DNA of 64,000 nt, taken from Xylanibacter muris. GTDB taxonomy: Bacteria > Bacteroidota > Bacteroidia > Bacteroidales > Bacteroidaceae. The stretch is taken from positions 124,001-188,000 of the forward strand of contig NZ_JABKKF010000002.1 in assembly GCF_013166605.1 (NCBI RefSeq), read 5' to 3'. Within the stretch, counting starts at the first letter, position 1. Each line of letters starts with the position of its first letter. Below the pieces are notes generated by a model. That model did no database searches and was not told where the DNA came from. It saw nothing but the letters and a program-made list of their open reading frames with translations. Below, one piece after another: positions 1-9,088 of this stretch. Both the position numbers and the translations under genes were made by a program.

Positions 1-533
1 TCACGGTAGTATTTTACATGTTCGCGGCGGAAATACTTGGGATATTTTTTCCCGAACATCTCGTTGAGGTGTTCGCGTGCGTATGTCAGCTTGTCTGTGC
101 GTGATACTGCGAGGGAATAGTCCGGTATGTTTATTATTCCTTCAAGATTCTGCATTTTTGTAGCGTCAATCTGCGTTGCCACAACATCGCCAGTAAACAG
201 TATCTTTGCTTCGCTATGGTTTACTATGTTATGGATTTGTTCAGGAGTGAATTCATGAAGTATCGGTACTGCCACGGCTCCGTAGGTGAGTGTTGCAAGA
301 AACGCCACAGCCCAATTCGCGCTGTTACGTCCGCAGAGAGCTATTTTGTCTCCTTGTACAACACCGCTGTTCTCAAACAAGATGTGCAGCTTTTCAATCT
401 TTCTTGCCACATCATGAAACTGTAAAGTCGCGCCCTTATAATCGGTCAGTGCATCAAAATCCCAGTTGTCAATGATGCTTTTTTCAATTATGGCATTGAA
501 GTTCGGTGCTGTTTCCATATAAGTTTTATTCAT
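1..533 (-). CDS. AMP-dependent acyl-CoA ligase, N-terminal part (runs off the left edge)
   Basis: This is the first 177 codons of a second AMP-forming ligase, opening at the ATG complementary to 531-533 and still open at base 1. The translation starts MNKTYMETAPNFNAIIEK and follows the neighbouring ligase almost residue for residue, including LCGRNSA.WAVAF, TYGAVAVPILHEF and KLTYAREHLNE. By eye roughly three quarters of positions match, so the two are recent tandem paralogues. The start overlaps the stop of the upstream ligase by 8 bases (ATGAATAA), which suggests translational coupling. The ATP-binding and adenylation motifs lie beyond the edge, so activity cannot be judged. The probable role is activation of a fatty or other carboxylic acid to its CoA thioester in the cytoplasm. 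Confidence 0.85.
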   Translation of the reverse strand, partial: MNKTYMETAPNFNAIIEKSIIDNWDFDALTDYKGATLQFHDVARKIEKLHILFENSGVVQGDKIALCGRNSANWAVAFLATLTYGAVAVPILHEFTPEQIHNIVNHSEAKILFTGDVVATQIDATKMQNLEGIINIPDYSLAVSRTDKLTYAREHLNEMFGKKYPKYFRREHVKYYR

Positions 534-2187
534 TGTAAAGATAACGTTTGATACTCTTTTTGGGAGTTTTTGCAAACTCTTCCTTGTGGAGCCTTATCCC
601 GGACAGACGGCAGTATGCCGGCATTGTTTCATTTATTTCCTGTCTGTTTTGTTCCATGATATCCTCCAGGTCTTTGTCAGTGAATCCGAGATTGTGTGCT
701 TCTTCGTAATCGGGGTGTATCAATGCAATGAGTTTGTCCCCTTTCTGTATTATCAGGCTCTCGCTGACCATTGCCATTGAATTGAGCTTGTCTTCAATTT
801 CTTCAGGATATACGTTTTGGCCGTTTGCTCCCAGTATCATATTCTTTATGCGGCCCCTTATGAACACGTGGCCGTCCGCACTCATTGTTCCGAGATCTCC
901 TGTGTGATACCATCCTTCCTTGTCGAGAACTTCCGTTGTGGCTTTTTCGTTTTTGTAGTATCCGAGCATTACGTTTGTGCCTCGGGTTACGATTTCACCG
1001 GGAATGTTTTCCGGGTCAGGGCTGAGTATTTTCACTTCCATGTGACCGACTGCCGTTCCGCAGCTTCCAGGGATGAAGTCATTATAGTCGCTGAAAGTTA
1101 TCAGCGGTGCACATTCCGTTGCTCCGTATCCTACAGTTATCGGAAAGTCGATGCTTTTAAGAAACTCCTCTATTTCCTGGTTCAGTGCCGCACCTCCGAC
1201 GATCACCTCGTAAGCGTTGCCTCCAAACACATTCATTACCTGCTCGCATATCTTTTGTTTTACTTTCTTGCTTATGATAGGCATGTTGAGCAGAAGTCTC
1301 ATACGGTTGTTCTGTATCTTCGGGAAAACCCCTTTTCGTATGATCTTGTCCACAACTAACGGCACCGATATCACAATTGCGGGGTGGACGTCTGCGAATG
1401 CTTGTGAGATTATTGCCGGTGAAGGCAGACGGGTGAGGAAGAAGAGATGACATCCGTGGCAGAACGGGAATATGAATTCTATTGCCATTCCGTACATGTG
1501 TGCCATGGGGAGAATGCTTAAGATAGGGCTTCCCTGTTTTATTTTGGTGCCTATGGCAGAGAAGCAGAAGTCGAGATTTCCCCAAAGGGCACGATAGGGG
1601 AGCATTACTCCTTTTGAGAATCCTGTTGTCCCGCTTGTGTAGTTTATAAGTGCCAGCTCTTCCGCCTTGTCTTTATGGTATTTTACATGGTTTGCACGGA
1701 AAGCGTTTGGATATTTTTTCCCGAAAAGCTCGTTCAGGTGCTCTCGTGCATACGTGAGTTTTTCAGAACGTGAAACGTTTATTGAGAAATCCGGAAGATT
1801 TATTATTCCTTCAAGGTCCGGCATGGCATCGGGAACAATAGTCTGTGCAACAAAGTCACCGATGAAGAATATTTTTGACCCGCTGTGGTTTACTATATTG
1901 TGTATCTGGTCGCTGTTGAACTCATGAAGAATCGGTACTGCCACGGCCCCGTAGGTGAGTGTCGCAAAGAATGCTACGGCCCAATGCGCGCTGTTGCGTC
2001 CGCATAAGGCAACCTTGTCTCCCTTTTTTAAACCACTGTTTTCAAACAATATATGTATTTTCTCGATTTTACGTGCCACATCGTGGAACTGTAAAGTTAT
2101 GCCTTTATAATCGGTAAGAGCGTCAGAATTCCAATTCTCTTTGATGCTTTTTTCGATATAAGAGTTAAAACTGTGAAAAGTTGTCAT
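526..2187 (-). CDS. AMP-dependent acyl-CoA synthetase/ligase (long-chain fatty acid type)
   Basis: A 553-residue adenylate-forming enzyme that should convert a carboxylic acid, ATP and CoA into acyl-CoA, AMP and pyrophosphate. The P-loop YTSGTTGFSKG is at residues 183-193. It is followed by GYGATECAP, YHTGDLG and the hinge/C-domain motif IRGRIKNMILGANGQNVYPEE, all in the order of the ANL superfamily. Length is normal for FadD-type long-chain ligases. No membrane segment is evident. A good promoter lies 24-54 bases upstream, giving a leader under 20 nt. A paralogue follows and overlaps the stop codon by 8 bases, so the two are probably cotranscribed. The chain length of the substrate cannot be read from the sequence. 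Confidence 0.93.
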   Translation of the reverse strand: MTTFHSFNSYIEKSIKENWNSDALTDYKGITLQFHDVARKIEKIHILFENSGLKKGDKVALCGRNSAHWAVAFFATLTYGAVAVPILHEFNSDQIHNIVNHSGSKIFFIGDFVAQTIVPDAMPDLEGIINLPDFSINVSRSEKLTYAREHLNELFGKKYPNAFRANHVKYHKDKAEELALINYTSGTTGFSKGVMLPYRALWGNLDFCFSAIGTKIKQGSPILSILPMAHMYGMAIEFIFPFCHGCHLFFLTRLPSPAIISQAFADVHPAIVISVPLVVDKIIRKGVFPKIQNNRMRLLLNMPIISKKVKQKICEQVMNVFGGNAYEVIVGGAALNQEIEEFLKSIDFPITVGYGATECAPLITFSDYNDFIPGSCGTAVGHMEVKILSPDPENIPGEIVTRGTNVMLGYYKNEKATTEVLDKEGWYHTGDLGTMSADGHVFIRGRIKNMILGANGQNVYPEEIEDKLNSMAMVSESLIIQKGDKLIALIHPDYEEAHNLGFTDKDLEDIMEQNRQEINETMPAYCRLSGIRLHKEEFAKTPKKSIKRYLYNE

Positions 2188-2210
2188 TGCACATATTTAT
2201 GATTCGTGTG

Positions 2211-2241
2211 CAAAGATAGTCTATTTTCTGCACACTTCAAA
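2211..2241 (-). promoter_or_regulatory. Bacteroidota-type promoter of the ligase pair
   Basis: On the minus strand TTTG (2241-2238) is followed after 19 nt by TATCTTTG (2218-2211), an exact match to the TTTG/TAnnTTTG consensus of the Bacteroidota housekeeping sigma factor. It lies just past the stop of the upstream permease gene, so the ligases need not depend on that gene's promoter. Confidence 0.75.
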
Positions 2242-2257
2242 ATTAAATGTGCAAAAT

Positions 2258-3505
2258 CTATTCGTAGCGCATTGATTTTGCAGGATGTATATGTGAAATA
2301 AGATAGCTTGGAGCTATTAATACAAATACGCTTATTAACAGTGTGGAAATATTTATCAGTGCGAACAGCGGTATGTTTATTTCCACAGGAGCTGTATTTA
2401 CATAATATGTTGCAGGGTCGAGGCTGACCATGCCTGTATACTTTTGGATGAGTATAAGGCCTATGCCGGCTATATTTCCCCATAGAAGTCCTTTTCCTAT
2501 TATGAATACGGCAAACCACAGGAAGGTATGTCGTATGGTTTTGTCTTTTGCCCCGAGTGCCTTGAGTGTCCCGATCATCCCGGTTCGTTCAAGGATTATT
2601 ATCAGAAGTCCGGAAATCATGGTGAATCCGGCAACGCACATCATAAGTATCAATATTACCCAGACGTTTATGTCGAGTAGTTCCAGCCATGAGAATATTT
2701 GAGGATAGCTTTCGTGTATTGTCTGCGAGGTGAACGTGTCTCCGTACTTGTCTGAAGTCCTGTTCACGTTTTCTATCACTTCTTCATTGATGCTTTCGAG
2801 CCTGTTAAAGTCTGTTACTGTCAATTCTGCTCCGGTGCACTGTTCAGGAAGCCATCTGTTCAGTTTGACGGCTGTCTGATAGTCGATGAAGCACATGCTG
2901 TTGTCAAACTGCGACATGTTTGTCTGGAATATTCCTGCAACCTTAAACCGTCTTGTGCTTACATTGTTGTCTGCAAAGAAATATGCAAACACCTTGTCGC
3001 CTGCTTTCAGCCGTAGCTTGTCTGCTGTCTGTTGTGAGATAAGAATATCGTATTTTCCTGATTTTCCATCGAATACAGGAATGGAGCCGTAATTGAGATT
3101 ACTTTTTATGAATGCAGTATCGTATTCACGGCTAATGCCCTTGAACGATATGCCGAGAAAATCGGAATCGGTTTTCAGTATTCCTTGTGTCAGAGCATAT
3201 CTCTGTACATGCTTCACCCCTTCTATGTGTCTCAACACATTAATCATGCTGTCGTCTATACATATAGGATACGGATCAGAGCTTTGCATTGTCAGAAAGT
3301 TCATGACCTGTATGTGGCTTCCGAATCCTATCACTTTGTCGCGTATACTATGTTTGAATCCAAGTACTACTGACACAGTGATAATCATTACTGCCAATCC
3401 TGTTGCCACTCCGATTGTGGCAATATGTATTGCAGGGCGGCTCACTTTGCGCTTGTCGCTTTTATTGCTGTATATGCGTCTTGCTATGAATAAAGGGAAA
3501 TTCAA
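2258..3505 (-). CDS. FtsX-like ABC transporter permease, LolC/LolE type
   Basis: A 415-residue inner-membrane permease. It has one N-terminal membrane segment (about residues 27-50, HIATIGVATGLAVMIITVSVVLGF), then a periplasmic MacB-PCD-like domain of about 220 residues. Three further membrane segments make up the C-terminal FtsX domain (ISGLLIIILERTGMIGTLKALGAKDKTIR, then two more). The LKALGA segment is the usual coupling motif of FtsX permeases. This topology and length match LolC/LolE, which release lipoproteins to LolA. No ATPase gene (LolD) is adjacent, so the substrate is inferred from family only; other FtsX-type exporters remain possible. It follows the aminotransferase gene on the same strand after 107 bases. 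Confidence 0.85.
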   Translation of the reverse strand: MNFPLFIARRIYSNKSDKRKVSRPAIHIATIGVATGLAVMIITVSVVLGFKHSIRDKVIGFGSHIQVMNFLTMQSSDPYPICIDDSMINVLRHIEGVKHVQRYALTQGILKTDSDFLGISFKGISREYDTAFIKSNLNYGSIPVFDGKSGKYDILISQQTADKLRLKAGDKVFAYFFADNNVSTRRFKVAGIFQTNMSQFDNSMCFIDYQTAVKLNRWLPEQCTGAELTVTDFNRLESINEEVIENVNRTSDKYGDTFTSQTIHESYPQIFSWLELLDINVWVILILMMCVAGFTMISGLLIIILERTGMIGTLKALGAKDKTIRHTFLWFAVFIIGKGLLWGNIAGIGLILIQKYTGMVSLDPATYYVNTAPVEINIPLFALINISTLLISVFVLIAPSYLISHIHPAKSMRYE

Positions 3506-3612
3506 TTTCTCTGTGGTGTTTGGGTTTAATGACTGATGTGTTCTGTTTTTTGAAGCAAATGTGCTTGTTTTATGATACTTCGCGTTTGTCTTTTCTACAG
3601 CCGTGGCGTTAT

Positions 3613-4818
3613 TTATTCGCTGTCGACTCTTCCCGGATATGCCTCAAGTGCTTTTCTCAGAACGACAAGTGCTCTTGTAAGGTCTTCTTTTTTGAGGACG
3701 TATGCTATGCGTACTTGGTTGATACCTGCTTCGGGAGTAGTATAAAAGCCTGCGGCAGGAGCCATCATTACGGTTTCTCCTTCATAGTTGAAATCAGAAA
3801 GACACCACCGGCAGAACTTTTCGCTGTCATCGACGGGCAGTTTGGCAACAGTATAGAAAGCCCCCATGGGAATAGGGGAGTAAACGCCCGGTATCCTGTT
3901 GAGGCCGTCAATAAGGCATTTTCGCCTTTCGACATATTCATCGTAAACATCACGGTAGTATTCTTCCGGAGCGTCAAGCGAGGCTTCTGCCACAATCTGT
4001 CCTATTAGTGGAGGGGAAAGGCGTGCCTGACAGAATTTCATAACGGCCTTGCGCACTTCTTCATTCTTGGTGATAAGCGCTCCAATTCTTATTCCGCATT
4101 CCGAATAGCGTTTCGATACAGAGTCTATAAGTATGACATTCTGCTCTATGCCTTCCAAATGGCAGGCACTGATATATGGAGAGCCTGTGTAAATGTATTC
4201 GCGGTACACCTCGTCTGAAAATAGATAAAGGTCATATTTCTTTACAAGGTCGCGTATTTGGTTCATTTCCCGCCGTGTATACAGATAGCCGGTGGGATTG
4301 TTCGGATTGCATATCATAATTGCACGCGTACGGTCATTTATGAGCTTTTCGAACTTTTCAACTTTTGGCAAAGAAAACCCTTCCTCTATGGTTGTTGCGA
4401 TGGTGCGTATCTTTGCGCCTGCAGATATGGCGAATGCCATATAGTTGGCGTATGCCGGTTCGGGAATGATTATCTCATCACCGGGATTAAGGCACGACAT
4501 AAATGCGAAAAGCACAGCCTCGCTTCCGCCTGATGTAATGATAATGTCGTCTGCTGTCACATTTATGTTGTATTTCCTGTAATACTCCGTGAGCTTCTGC
4601 CTGTAGCTCAGATATCCCTGTGAAGGTGAATATTCCAGGATGGTGTTGTTTATGTGCTTTAGTGCGTCAAGACCGGCTTGCGGTGTTGGCAAATCCGGTT
4701 GCCCGATATTTAGGTGATACACTTTTATCCCTCTCTTTTTGGCTGCTGCGGCCAAAGGGGACAGTTTCCTGATGGGTGACTCCGGCATTTCGAGTCCGCG
4801 TACGGATATCTCCGGCAT
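3613..4818 (-). CDS. PLP-dependent class I/II aminotransferase
   Basis: A 401-residue fold-type I aminotransferase. Recognisable sites are the substrate/PLP region HLNIGQPDLPTP near the N-terminus, TSGGSEAVLFAF, the PLP-binding stretch CNPNNPTGYLYTRREM, the SDEVYREYIY aspartate, and the Schiff-base lysine K236 within DSVSKRYSECGIRIG. A conserved arginine lies near the C-terminus in GINQVRIAYVLK. This is the aspartate-aminotransferase-like subgroup Ib; the amino donor cannot be decided from sequence. It is monocistronic or the first gene of a unit with the permease downstream. A TACCTTTG promoter element lies 34 bases upstream of the start. Confidence 0.9.
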   Translation of the reverse strand: MPEISVRGLEMPESPIRKLSPLAAAAKKRGIKVYHLNIGQPDLPTPQAGLDALKHINNTILEYSPSQGYLSYRQKLTEYYRKYNINVTADDIIITSGGSEAVLFAFMSCLNPGDEIIIPEPAYANYMAFAISAGAKIRTIATTIEEGFSLPKVEKFEKLINDRTRAIMICNPNNPTGYLYTRREMNQIRDLVKKYDLYLFSDEVYREYIYTGSPYISACHLEGIEQNVILIDSVSKRYSECGIRIGALITKNEEVRKAVMKFCQARLSPPLIGQIVAEASLDAPEEYYRDVYDEYVERRKCLIDGLNRIPGVYSPIPMGAFYTVAKLPVDDSEKFCRWCLSDFNYEGETVMMAPAAGFYTTPEAGINQVRIAYVLKKEDLTRALVVLRKALEAYPGRVDSE

Positions 4819-4851
4819 TTTAGTATAATTTTATGAGATTTTTTTCAAGTG

Positions 4852-4859
4852 CAAAGGTA
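4852..4859 (-). promoter_or_regulatory. -7 element upstream of the aminotransferase
   Basis: TACCTTTG on the minus strand matches TAnnTTTG and would give a leader of about 30 nt. No good TTTG is present at the expected -33 distance. Confidence 0.5.
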
Positions 4860-4932
4860 CTATTTATAATTTAAAATCAGTCAACTTAACATATTTTTTA
4901 ACTCTCTGTGCTTCAATATCAATTTATTGAAC

Positions 4933-4940
4933 TAATTTTG
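4933..4940 (+). promoter_or_regulatory. -7 element upstream of the DUF4494/YggS pair
   Basis: TAATTTTG on the plus strand matches TAnnTTTG. It would give a leader of about 110 nt before the DUF4494 gene. The upstream -33 element is weak. Confidence 0.4.
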
Positions 4941-5055
4941 TGCTGCAAAAAATCGTTTTCCCATTAAGACTCTTTAAATATGCAATATTCATCTATGTAT
5001 TTGGGGTGTCTTTAAATACGGGACGGAATACAATATGTTTAAATAAATAATAAGG

Positions 5056-5535
5056 ATGAGAAGTAGGACTGCAAATTGGTTTGAATGCAAGATTCGTTAT
5101 GAAAAAACTATGGAAGACGGCATGCAGAAGAAAGTCACGGAATCGTATACCGTAGACGCTCTTAGCTTTACTGAGGCCGAGCAGCGCATAATTGATGAGA
5201 TGTCGTCATATATAAGCGGTGAGTTTGAGGTGGCTGATATAAAGAAGGCTGCATATAAGGAGATATTCTTCAGCGACCTTGATTCTGCAGACAGATGGTA
5301 TAAGGCAAAACTTCAGTTTATCACAATAGATGAAAAGACAGAGAAGGAGAAACGTTCGAATGTAAACTATCTTGTGAATGCCGGAACTCTTAATGGGGCA
5401 GTAAAGAATATTGATGAGGTTATGGGAACCACAATGATAGACTATGCAATAGTGTCTGTGGCGGAAACCCAGCTGATGGATGTTTTTGAATATAAAAAGA
5501 AAGAAGCTGACGACAAACCGGAGTATGAGGGATGA
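5056..5535 (+). CDS. DUF4494 domain-containing protein
   Basis: A 159-residue cytoplasmic protein that I recognise as the DUF4494 family, found almost only in Bacteroidota. It opens with RSRTANWFECKIRYEKTMEDG and has the conserved VTESYTVDALSFTEAEQRI segment. There is no signal peptide or membrane segment. The C-terminal tail is charged (YKKKEADDKPEYEG). The reading frame of the next gene starts inside its last codons, so the two are translated as a coupled pair. No biochemical function is known to me. Confidence 0.85.
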   Translation: MRSRTANWFECKIRYEKTMEDGMQKKVTESYTVDALSFTEAEQRIIDEMSSYISGEFEVADIKKAAYKEIFFSDLDSADRWYKAKLQFITIDEKTEKEKRSNVNYLVNAGTLNGAVKNIDEVMGTTMIDYAIVSVAETQLMDVFEYKKKEADDKPEYEG

Positions 5536-6211
5536 TATGGACTACGATGTCAGGAAACATTTGATTGAGGTCAGAAACACTCTGCCGGAACACGTCCGGC
5601 TTGTGGCTATAAGCAAGTATCACCCCGTTGAATGCATAGAGATTGCTTATAAGGAGGGACAACGTGTGTTCGGAGAAAGTCATGAACAGGAACTTTCAAG
5701 AAAATATGAGTGCTTGCCTAAGGATATAGAGTGGCATTTTATTGGACATCTTCAGACAAATAAAGTGAAGTATATCGCTCCTTATATTTCTATGATAGAA
5801 TCTGTGGATTCGCTGAAACTTTTAAAGGAGATAAACAAACATGCCGAAAAGCACGGCCGTGTGATAGATGTCCTGCTTGAGTTGCATATTGCCGAAGAGG
5901 CTACGAAGTTTGGATTTACACCTGATGCGTGCCGGAAGTTCCTTGACGATGGAGAATGGCGTGATTTGAGAAATGTAAGAATATGTGGCTTGATGGCCAT
6001 GGCATCGTTTGTTGATGACAATGAGCGCATACGCAGTGAGTTTTCTGTTGCGGAAGCGTTATTTCATGAAATAAAGGAGAAGTATTTTGCTGCGGACGAT
6101 GCTTTTTGCGAACGTTCATGGGGAATGAGTGACGACTATATGATTGCGATGGAATGTGGAAGTACGATGGTGCGTATCGGTACCACTATTTTCGGTCCCC
6201 GGGTGTATTGA
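5525..6211 (+). CDS. YggS/PLPBP-family pyridoxal 5'-phosphate binding protein
   Basis: A 228-residue single-domain alanine-racemase-fold protein with the PLP-lysine motif LVAISKYHPVE near the N-terminus. Further family motifs are FGESHEQELSRKYE, IEWHFIGHLQTNK, GLMAMASF and the closing WGMSDDYMIAMECGSTMVRIGTTIFG. The family is thought to hold PLP and keep B6 pools balanced rather than to catalyse a reaction. An ATG at 5525 (MRDDMDYD) or at 5537 fits homologue length; an in-frame extension to 5480 lies inside the DUF4494 gene and is unlikely. Either start overlaps or abuts the upstream stop, consistent with coupling. A very strong hairpin follows the stop. Confidence 0.92.
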   Translation: MRDDMDYDVRKHLIEVRNTLPEHVRLVAISKYHPVECIEIAYKEGQRVFGESHEQELSRKYECLPKDIEWHFIGHLQTNKVKYIAPYISMIESVDSLKLLKEINKHAEKHGRVIDVLLELHIAEEATKFGFTPDACRKFLDDGEWRDLRNVRICGLMAMASFVDDNERIRSEFSVAEALFHEIKEKYFAADDAFCERSWGMSDDYMIAMECGSTMVRIGTTIFGPRVY

Positions 6212-6231
6212 TGTTATTCAAGACATAGTTT

Positions 6232-6289
6232 TAAATAAAACGAATGGCGGACTGCAAACATTATTGCAGTCCGCCATTCGTTTTATTTA
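6232..6289. terminator. Bidirectional terminator between convergent genes
   Basis: A perfect 25-bp stem (arms 6232-6256 and 6265-6289) with an 8-nt loop is flanked by A-rich and T-rich arms, so it can stop transcription in both directions. The right arm includes the stop codon of the M6 protease. Confidence 0.85.
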
Positions 6290-8121
6290 ACGAAGACCTT
6301 GCTGTTTCTTATATATATACCTTTCGGAAGTTGTCTTACATTGTTGTCCATGCGCACTCCGGATAGTGAAAATATGGTATTGTCTTGGTTCTGCGAATCG
6401 TTTGTTGTGGATTCTATGCCGACACCTCCATTCATGAACTTGAACGAGACGGTGCCGTTTTCTACATCTTCACTTATTGCTGTTATCGCCTTTGACATTC
6501 CTTCACCTGTATATACCCATGCCTTTGGTTGTGTGTTGTCGGTAAGTTCCGTATTGCCGGATGTTCCGGGATAAGGGTCGCCCGCAGCCTCTGCTTTATA
6601 CATGTTGTTGCTGAATGTCTGACCACCGTATTTGTCGTATAGTGGCTTGTTCCATGATTTGAGGAAATCGTCATCGCTTTCGACAATATTCTCGGCTATG
6701 AAATATTCCGGTATGAATGTTCCGTCGGCGGCAATAAGTGTCATTCTTGGATGTCCTAACTCACTGTTTACCTTACATCCGCCTAAAGAAAATCTGTCTG
6801 CCTTGTAGTCTATATGGTATACCAGCATACCGTGTCCGAACAGATACCTGTTCCATCCCTGTTGCTGTACATTCTCGACGATGTAGTATTCATTTCCTGA
6901 AGGGTCATTGTCATTTATGATTTTGTATGCCTTTCCATTGTCGGCAAGTGTGCTCAAAGTGATGTCGCATGATATTTTCAGGGTGTCTATTGTGGTCCAT
7001 CCGAACGCTTCCCGTTCCCAGGCTGAGTACTCTGTCGGGCGATAGCCGTTGAATGTATATTCTCCGGCATCCATCAAATCCCAATAGTCAAGATTGTGGT
7101 CGATACTTCTTTCAGCAAGGCTTCCTGGCGTCGGATAGAGGTCAGGAAGTCCCATGCAATGGGAAAACTCGTGGCAGAAAAGGCCAATGCCGTTGATGAG
7201 CGGTCCGTTGGCCTGATCTTCCGGTGTTCCGTTCAATTCATTGTTGACGCCATATCTGCATACACCCTTTCCATCGATGCTTATACCATATAAAGTTCCT
7301 GATTTTGGATATATGCAGTCTTCTGAGTTTCCGGCAATGCTTTCAGAGAATCCGGCATATATTATGTATATGAGGTCAATGTTTCCATCGTTGTTGCTGT
7401 CATATTGTGTGAAGTCCGCCATGTTTTCCGCAGCTGCGCATGCATCGCTGAACAGGGCGGTCATATTTTCCGTTCTTCCGTAATATGACATCGGTTTTTC
7501 TAATTGTATAGGACCATATACATCAAATTGTGGAGTGAACTTACCGTGGCTCATGTCTGAGAAATACTTCTTTACGCTTCCATAGTTCCTTCCCATGTCT
7601 TTATCCGTATTTTTGTCAAACAGAGCTTCGGCGTTAAGATATTTGTTGAATGTGTTTTTGGGGTCGGACACACTGAATGGCACATCGCTGAATTGTACCA
7701 GGAGTACAGGAACTTTCGGGTTTCCTGTATGAGGGAAAAGGGTAGGGTTGTTCTCTACCGGTTCGCGCATGATTCTTCTTTTCTCTCTGTTCCCATTGAG
7801 CTTTTCCGCAAACAGTTGTTTGTCTTGCAGCAAAATGAGCTCTTTTTCTTCTATATTCCTTTGATGAATGTCGTGTGCGAGTACTCCCGTGGATGCCAGC
7901 ATTCCGTTGTCATCTACTTTTGCAATAAAATATCCTTTACTTTCTTGCACGAGAAGTACACCGTCTGTGGTTGTAAGATAATGAAAATCCTCGTCTCCGA
8001 AACCTTTAATGGTTATTGTGGTTCCGTCTGCCTGCCGCACCTTTGTCGCACCGGGCTTCATTTTTACAGCCCAGCCGATGGCTGAGGTGAAAATGAAAAT
8101 GAATGTCATTAAGTATTTCAT
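6283..8121 (-). CDS. Secreted M6-family metalloprotease with T9SS C-terminal signal
   Basis: A 612-residue exported protease. A Sec signal peptide (MKYLMTFIFIFTSAIGWA) is followed by the N-terminal prodomain of the family (VRQADGTTITIKGFGDEDFHYLTT). The zinc site is HEFSHCMGLPD starting at H317, with the later GHGMLVYHIDY segment typical of the M6 (InhA-like) group. The last about 65 residues (IFSLSGVRMDN...GIYIRNSKVFVK) form a type A T9SS sorting domain, so the mature enzyme should be at the cell surface or released. It lies 50 bases after the EFR1 ferredoxin on the same strand. A second M6 protease with the same opening prodomain is encoded at 45944-48763. The substrate is unknown. Confidence 0.9.
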   Translation of the reverse strand: MKYLMTFIFIFTSAIGWAVKMKPGATKVRQADGTTITIKGFGDEDFHYLTTTDGVLLVQESKGYFIAKVDDNGMLASTGVLAHDIHQRNIEEKELILLQDKQLFAEKLNGNREKRRIMREPVENNPTLFPHTGNPKVPVLLVQFSDVPFSVSDPKNTFNKYLNAEALFDKNTDKDMGRNYGSVKKYFSDMSHGKFTPQFDVYGPIQLEKPMSYYGRTENMTALFSDACAAAENMADFTQYDSNNDGNIDLIYIIYAGFSESIAGNSEDCIYPKSGTLYGISIDGKGVCRYGVNNELNGTPEDQANGPLINGIGLFCHEFSHCMGLPDLYPTPGSLAERSIDHNLDYWDLMDAGEYTFNGYRPTEYSAWEREAFGWTTIDTLKISCDITLSTLADNGKAYKIINDNDPSGNEYYIVENVQQQGWNRYLFGHGMLVYHIDYKADRFSLGGCKVNSELGHPRMTLIAADGTFIPEYFIAENIVESDDDFLKSWNKPLYDKYGGQTFSNNMYKAEAAGDPYPGTSGNTELTDNTQPKAWVYTGEGMSKAITAISEDVENGTVSFKFMNGGVGIESTTNDSQNQDNTIFSLSGVRMDNNVRQLPKGIYIRNSKVFVK

Positions 8122-8171
8122 GTTCCTTTGTTGTTTATATTCTTTCTGATTTGGTTTATCAATAACCTTTG

Positions 8172-8996
8172 TTACAGGTCATATTCTTTGCCTGTTTCTT
8201 TTTTGAAGTAATACTGTCCTCTTTTTGCGGTTATCGGACCATAGTTTATTGCATGTACGGGACAATGGTGATAACAGGCGAGACATGTTGTGCAGGTTCC
8301 GTTTCTGTTCCATGATGGAAGTTTTTTGTCCTGCGTATTCTCATTCCTGTTCCTTGGTTCCATTATAATGTTGTTTGTCGGACATGCTTTCATACATTTT
8401 CCGCAGCTGATGCATTTTTCTGTATCAACTCTGAACGGTTTGTCCGTTATCATATATTTATTAAAGAACGCGCCTATTATATGTGACAGCACAAAAGGCA
8501 TTGTTCCCTTTTTTGTTTCTTCAATGGCTGTCTCTCTTTTTTCTATGACAGATGCAATTCTTTCGATTTGCTTTTCTGCATTTTGGATTTTCTCGTTTGC
8601 TTTTTCTTTTGAATCAGTATCCATGAAAGGCAGGCATACGTATGACTCGGGCATAATGACAGAAAAGGCGGAGTCTGTATTTAATCCCTTTGCGTTAAGT
8701 TCATTATTGAGTATCTTTATAGTGTCACCGATATTATCTCCACAGGAACATACTGCAAAGCAATAATGTCGCTGTGGCAGGTCAATCTTCAAGTTCCTTA
8801 TGAATTGTCTTACGATATGTGGCGGTTGCCATCCGTGAACAGGAAAACAAAAACCGATACGTTCGTTTGCTTTCAGATGGTAGACATGATTAGTTGAATT
8901 TTTTTCTGCTATTGCGATTAATTCTTCATTTAAACGTCCCGATAGTTTTTCTGCTATCCATCTGGTATTGCCTGTGCCTGAAAAGTAGAAAATCAT
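8172..8996 (-). CDS. EFR1-family ferredoxin (flavodoxin-like domain + two 4Fe-4S sites)
   Basis: A 274-residue electron-transfer protein. The N-terminal flavodoxin-like half begins MIFYFSGTGNTRWIAEKL, the FMN phosphate loop. The C-terminal half has two CxxCxxCxxxCP clusters, CISCGKCMKACP and CTTCLACYHHCP. This combination defines the EFR1 family of Bacteroidota and Clostridia; its partner is not known. The start cannot be moved inward because the FMN loop begins at residue 4. The promoter's last G is only four bases from the ATG, so the mRNA is probably leaderless. The M6 protease gene follows in the same direction. Confidence 0.92.
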   Translation of the reverse strand: MIFYFSGTGNTRWIAEKLSGRLNEELIAIAEKNSTNHVYHLKANERIGFCFPVHGWQPPHIVRQFIRNLKIDLPQRHYCFAVCSCGDNIGDTIKILNNELNAKGLNTDSAFSVIMPESYVCLPFMDTDSKEKANEKIQNAEKQIERIASVIEKRETAIEETKKGTMPFVLSHIIGAFFNKYMITDKPFRVDTEKCISCGKCMKACPTNNIIMEPRNRNENTQDKKLPSWNRNGTCTTCLACYHHCPVHAINYGPITAKRGQYYFKKETGKEYDL

Positions 8997-9000
8997 GTTA

Positions 9001-9031
9001 CAAAGATACGATATGTTGCAGAAAGGACAAA
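9001..9031 (-). promoter_or_regulatory. Promoter of the EFR1 gene, placed for a leaderless mRNA
   Basis: TTTG (9031-9028), 19 nt, then TATCTTTG (9008-9001), then TAAC and the ATG. In this promoter class transcription begins a few bases past the final G, i.e. at or next to the start codon. Confidence 0.7.
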
Positions 9032-9088
9032 ATATTTATGTGTTAAAATGTATATATCATGCTTTTTTTGAAAAAACATACGAAAAAA

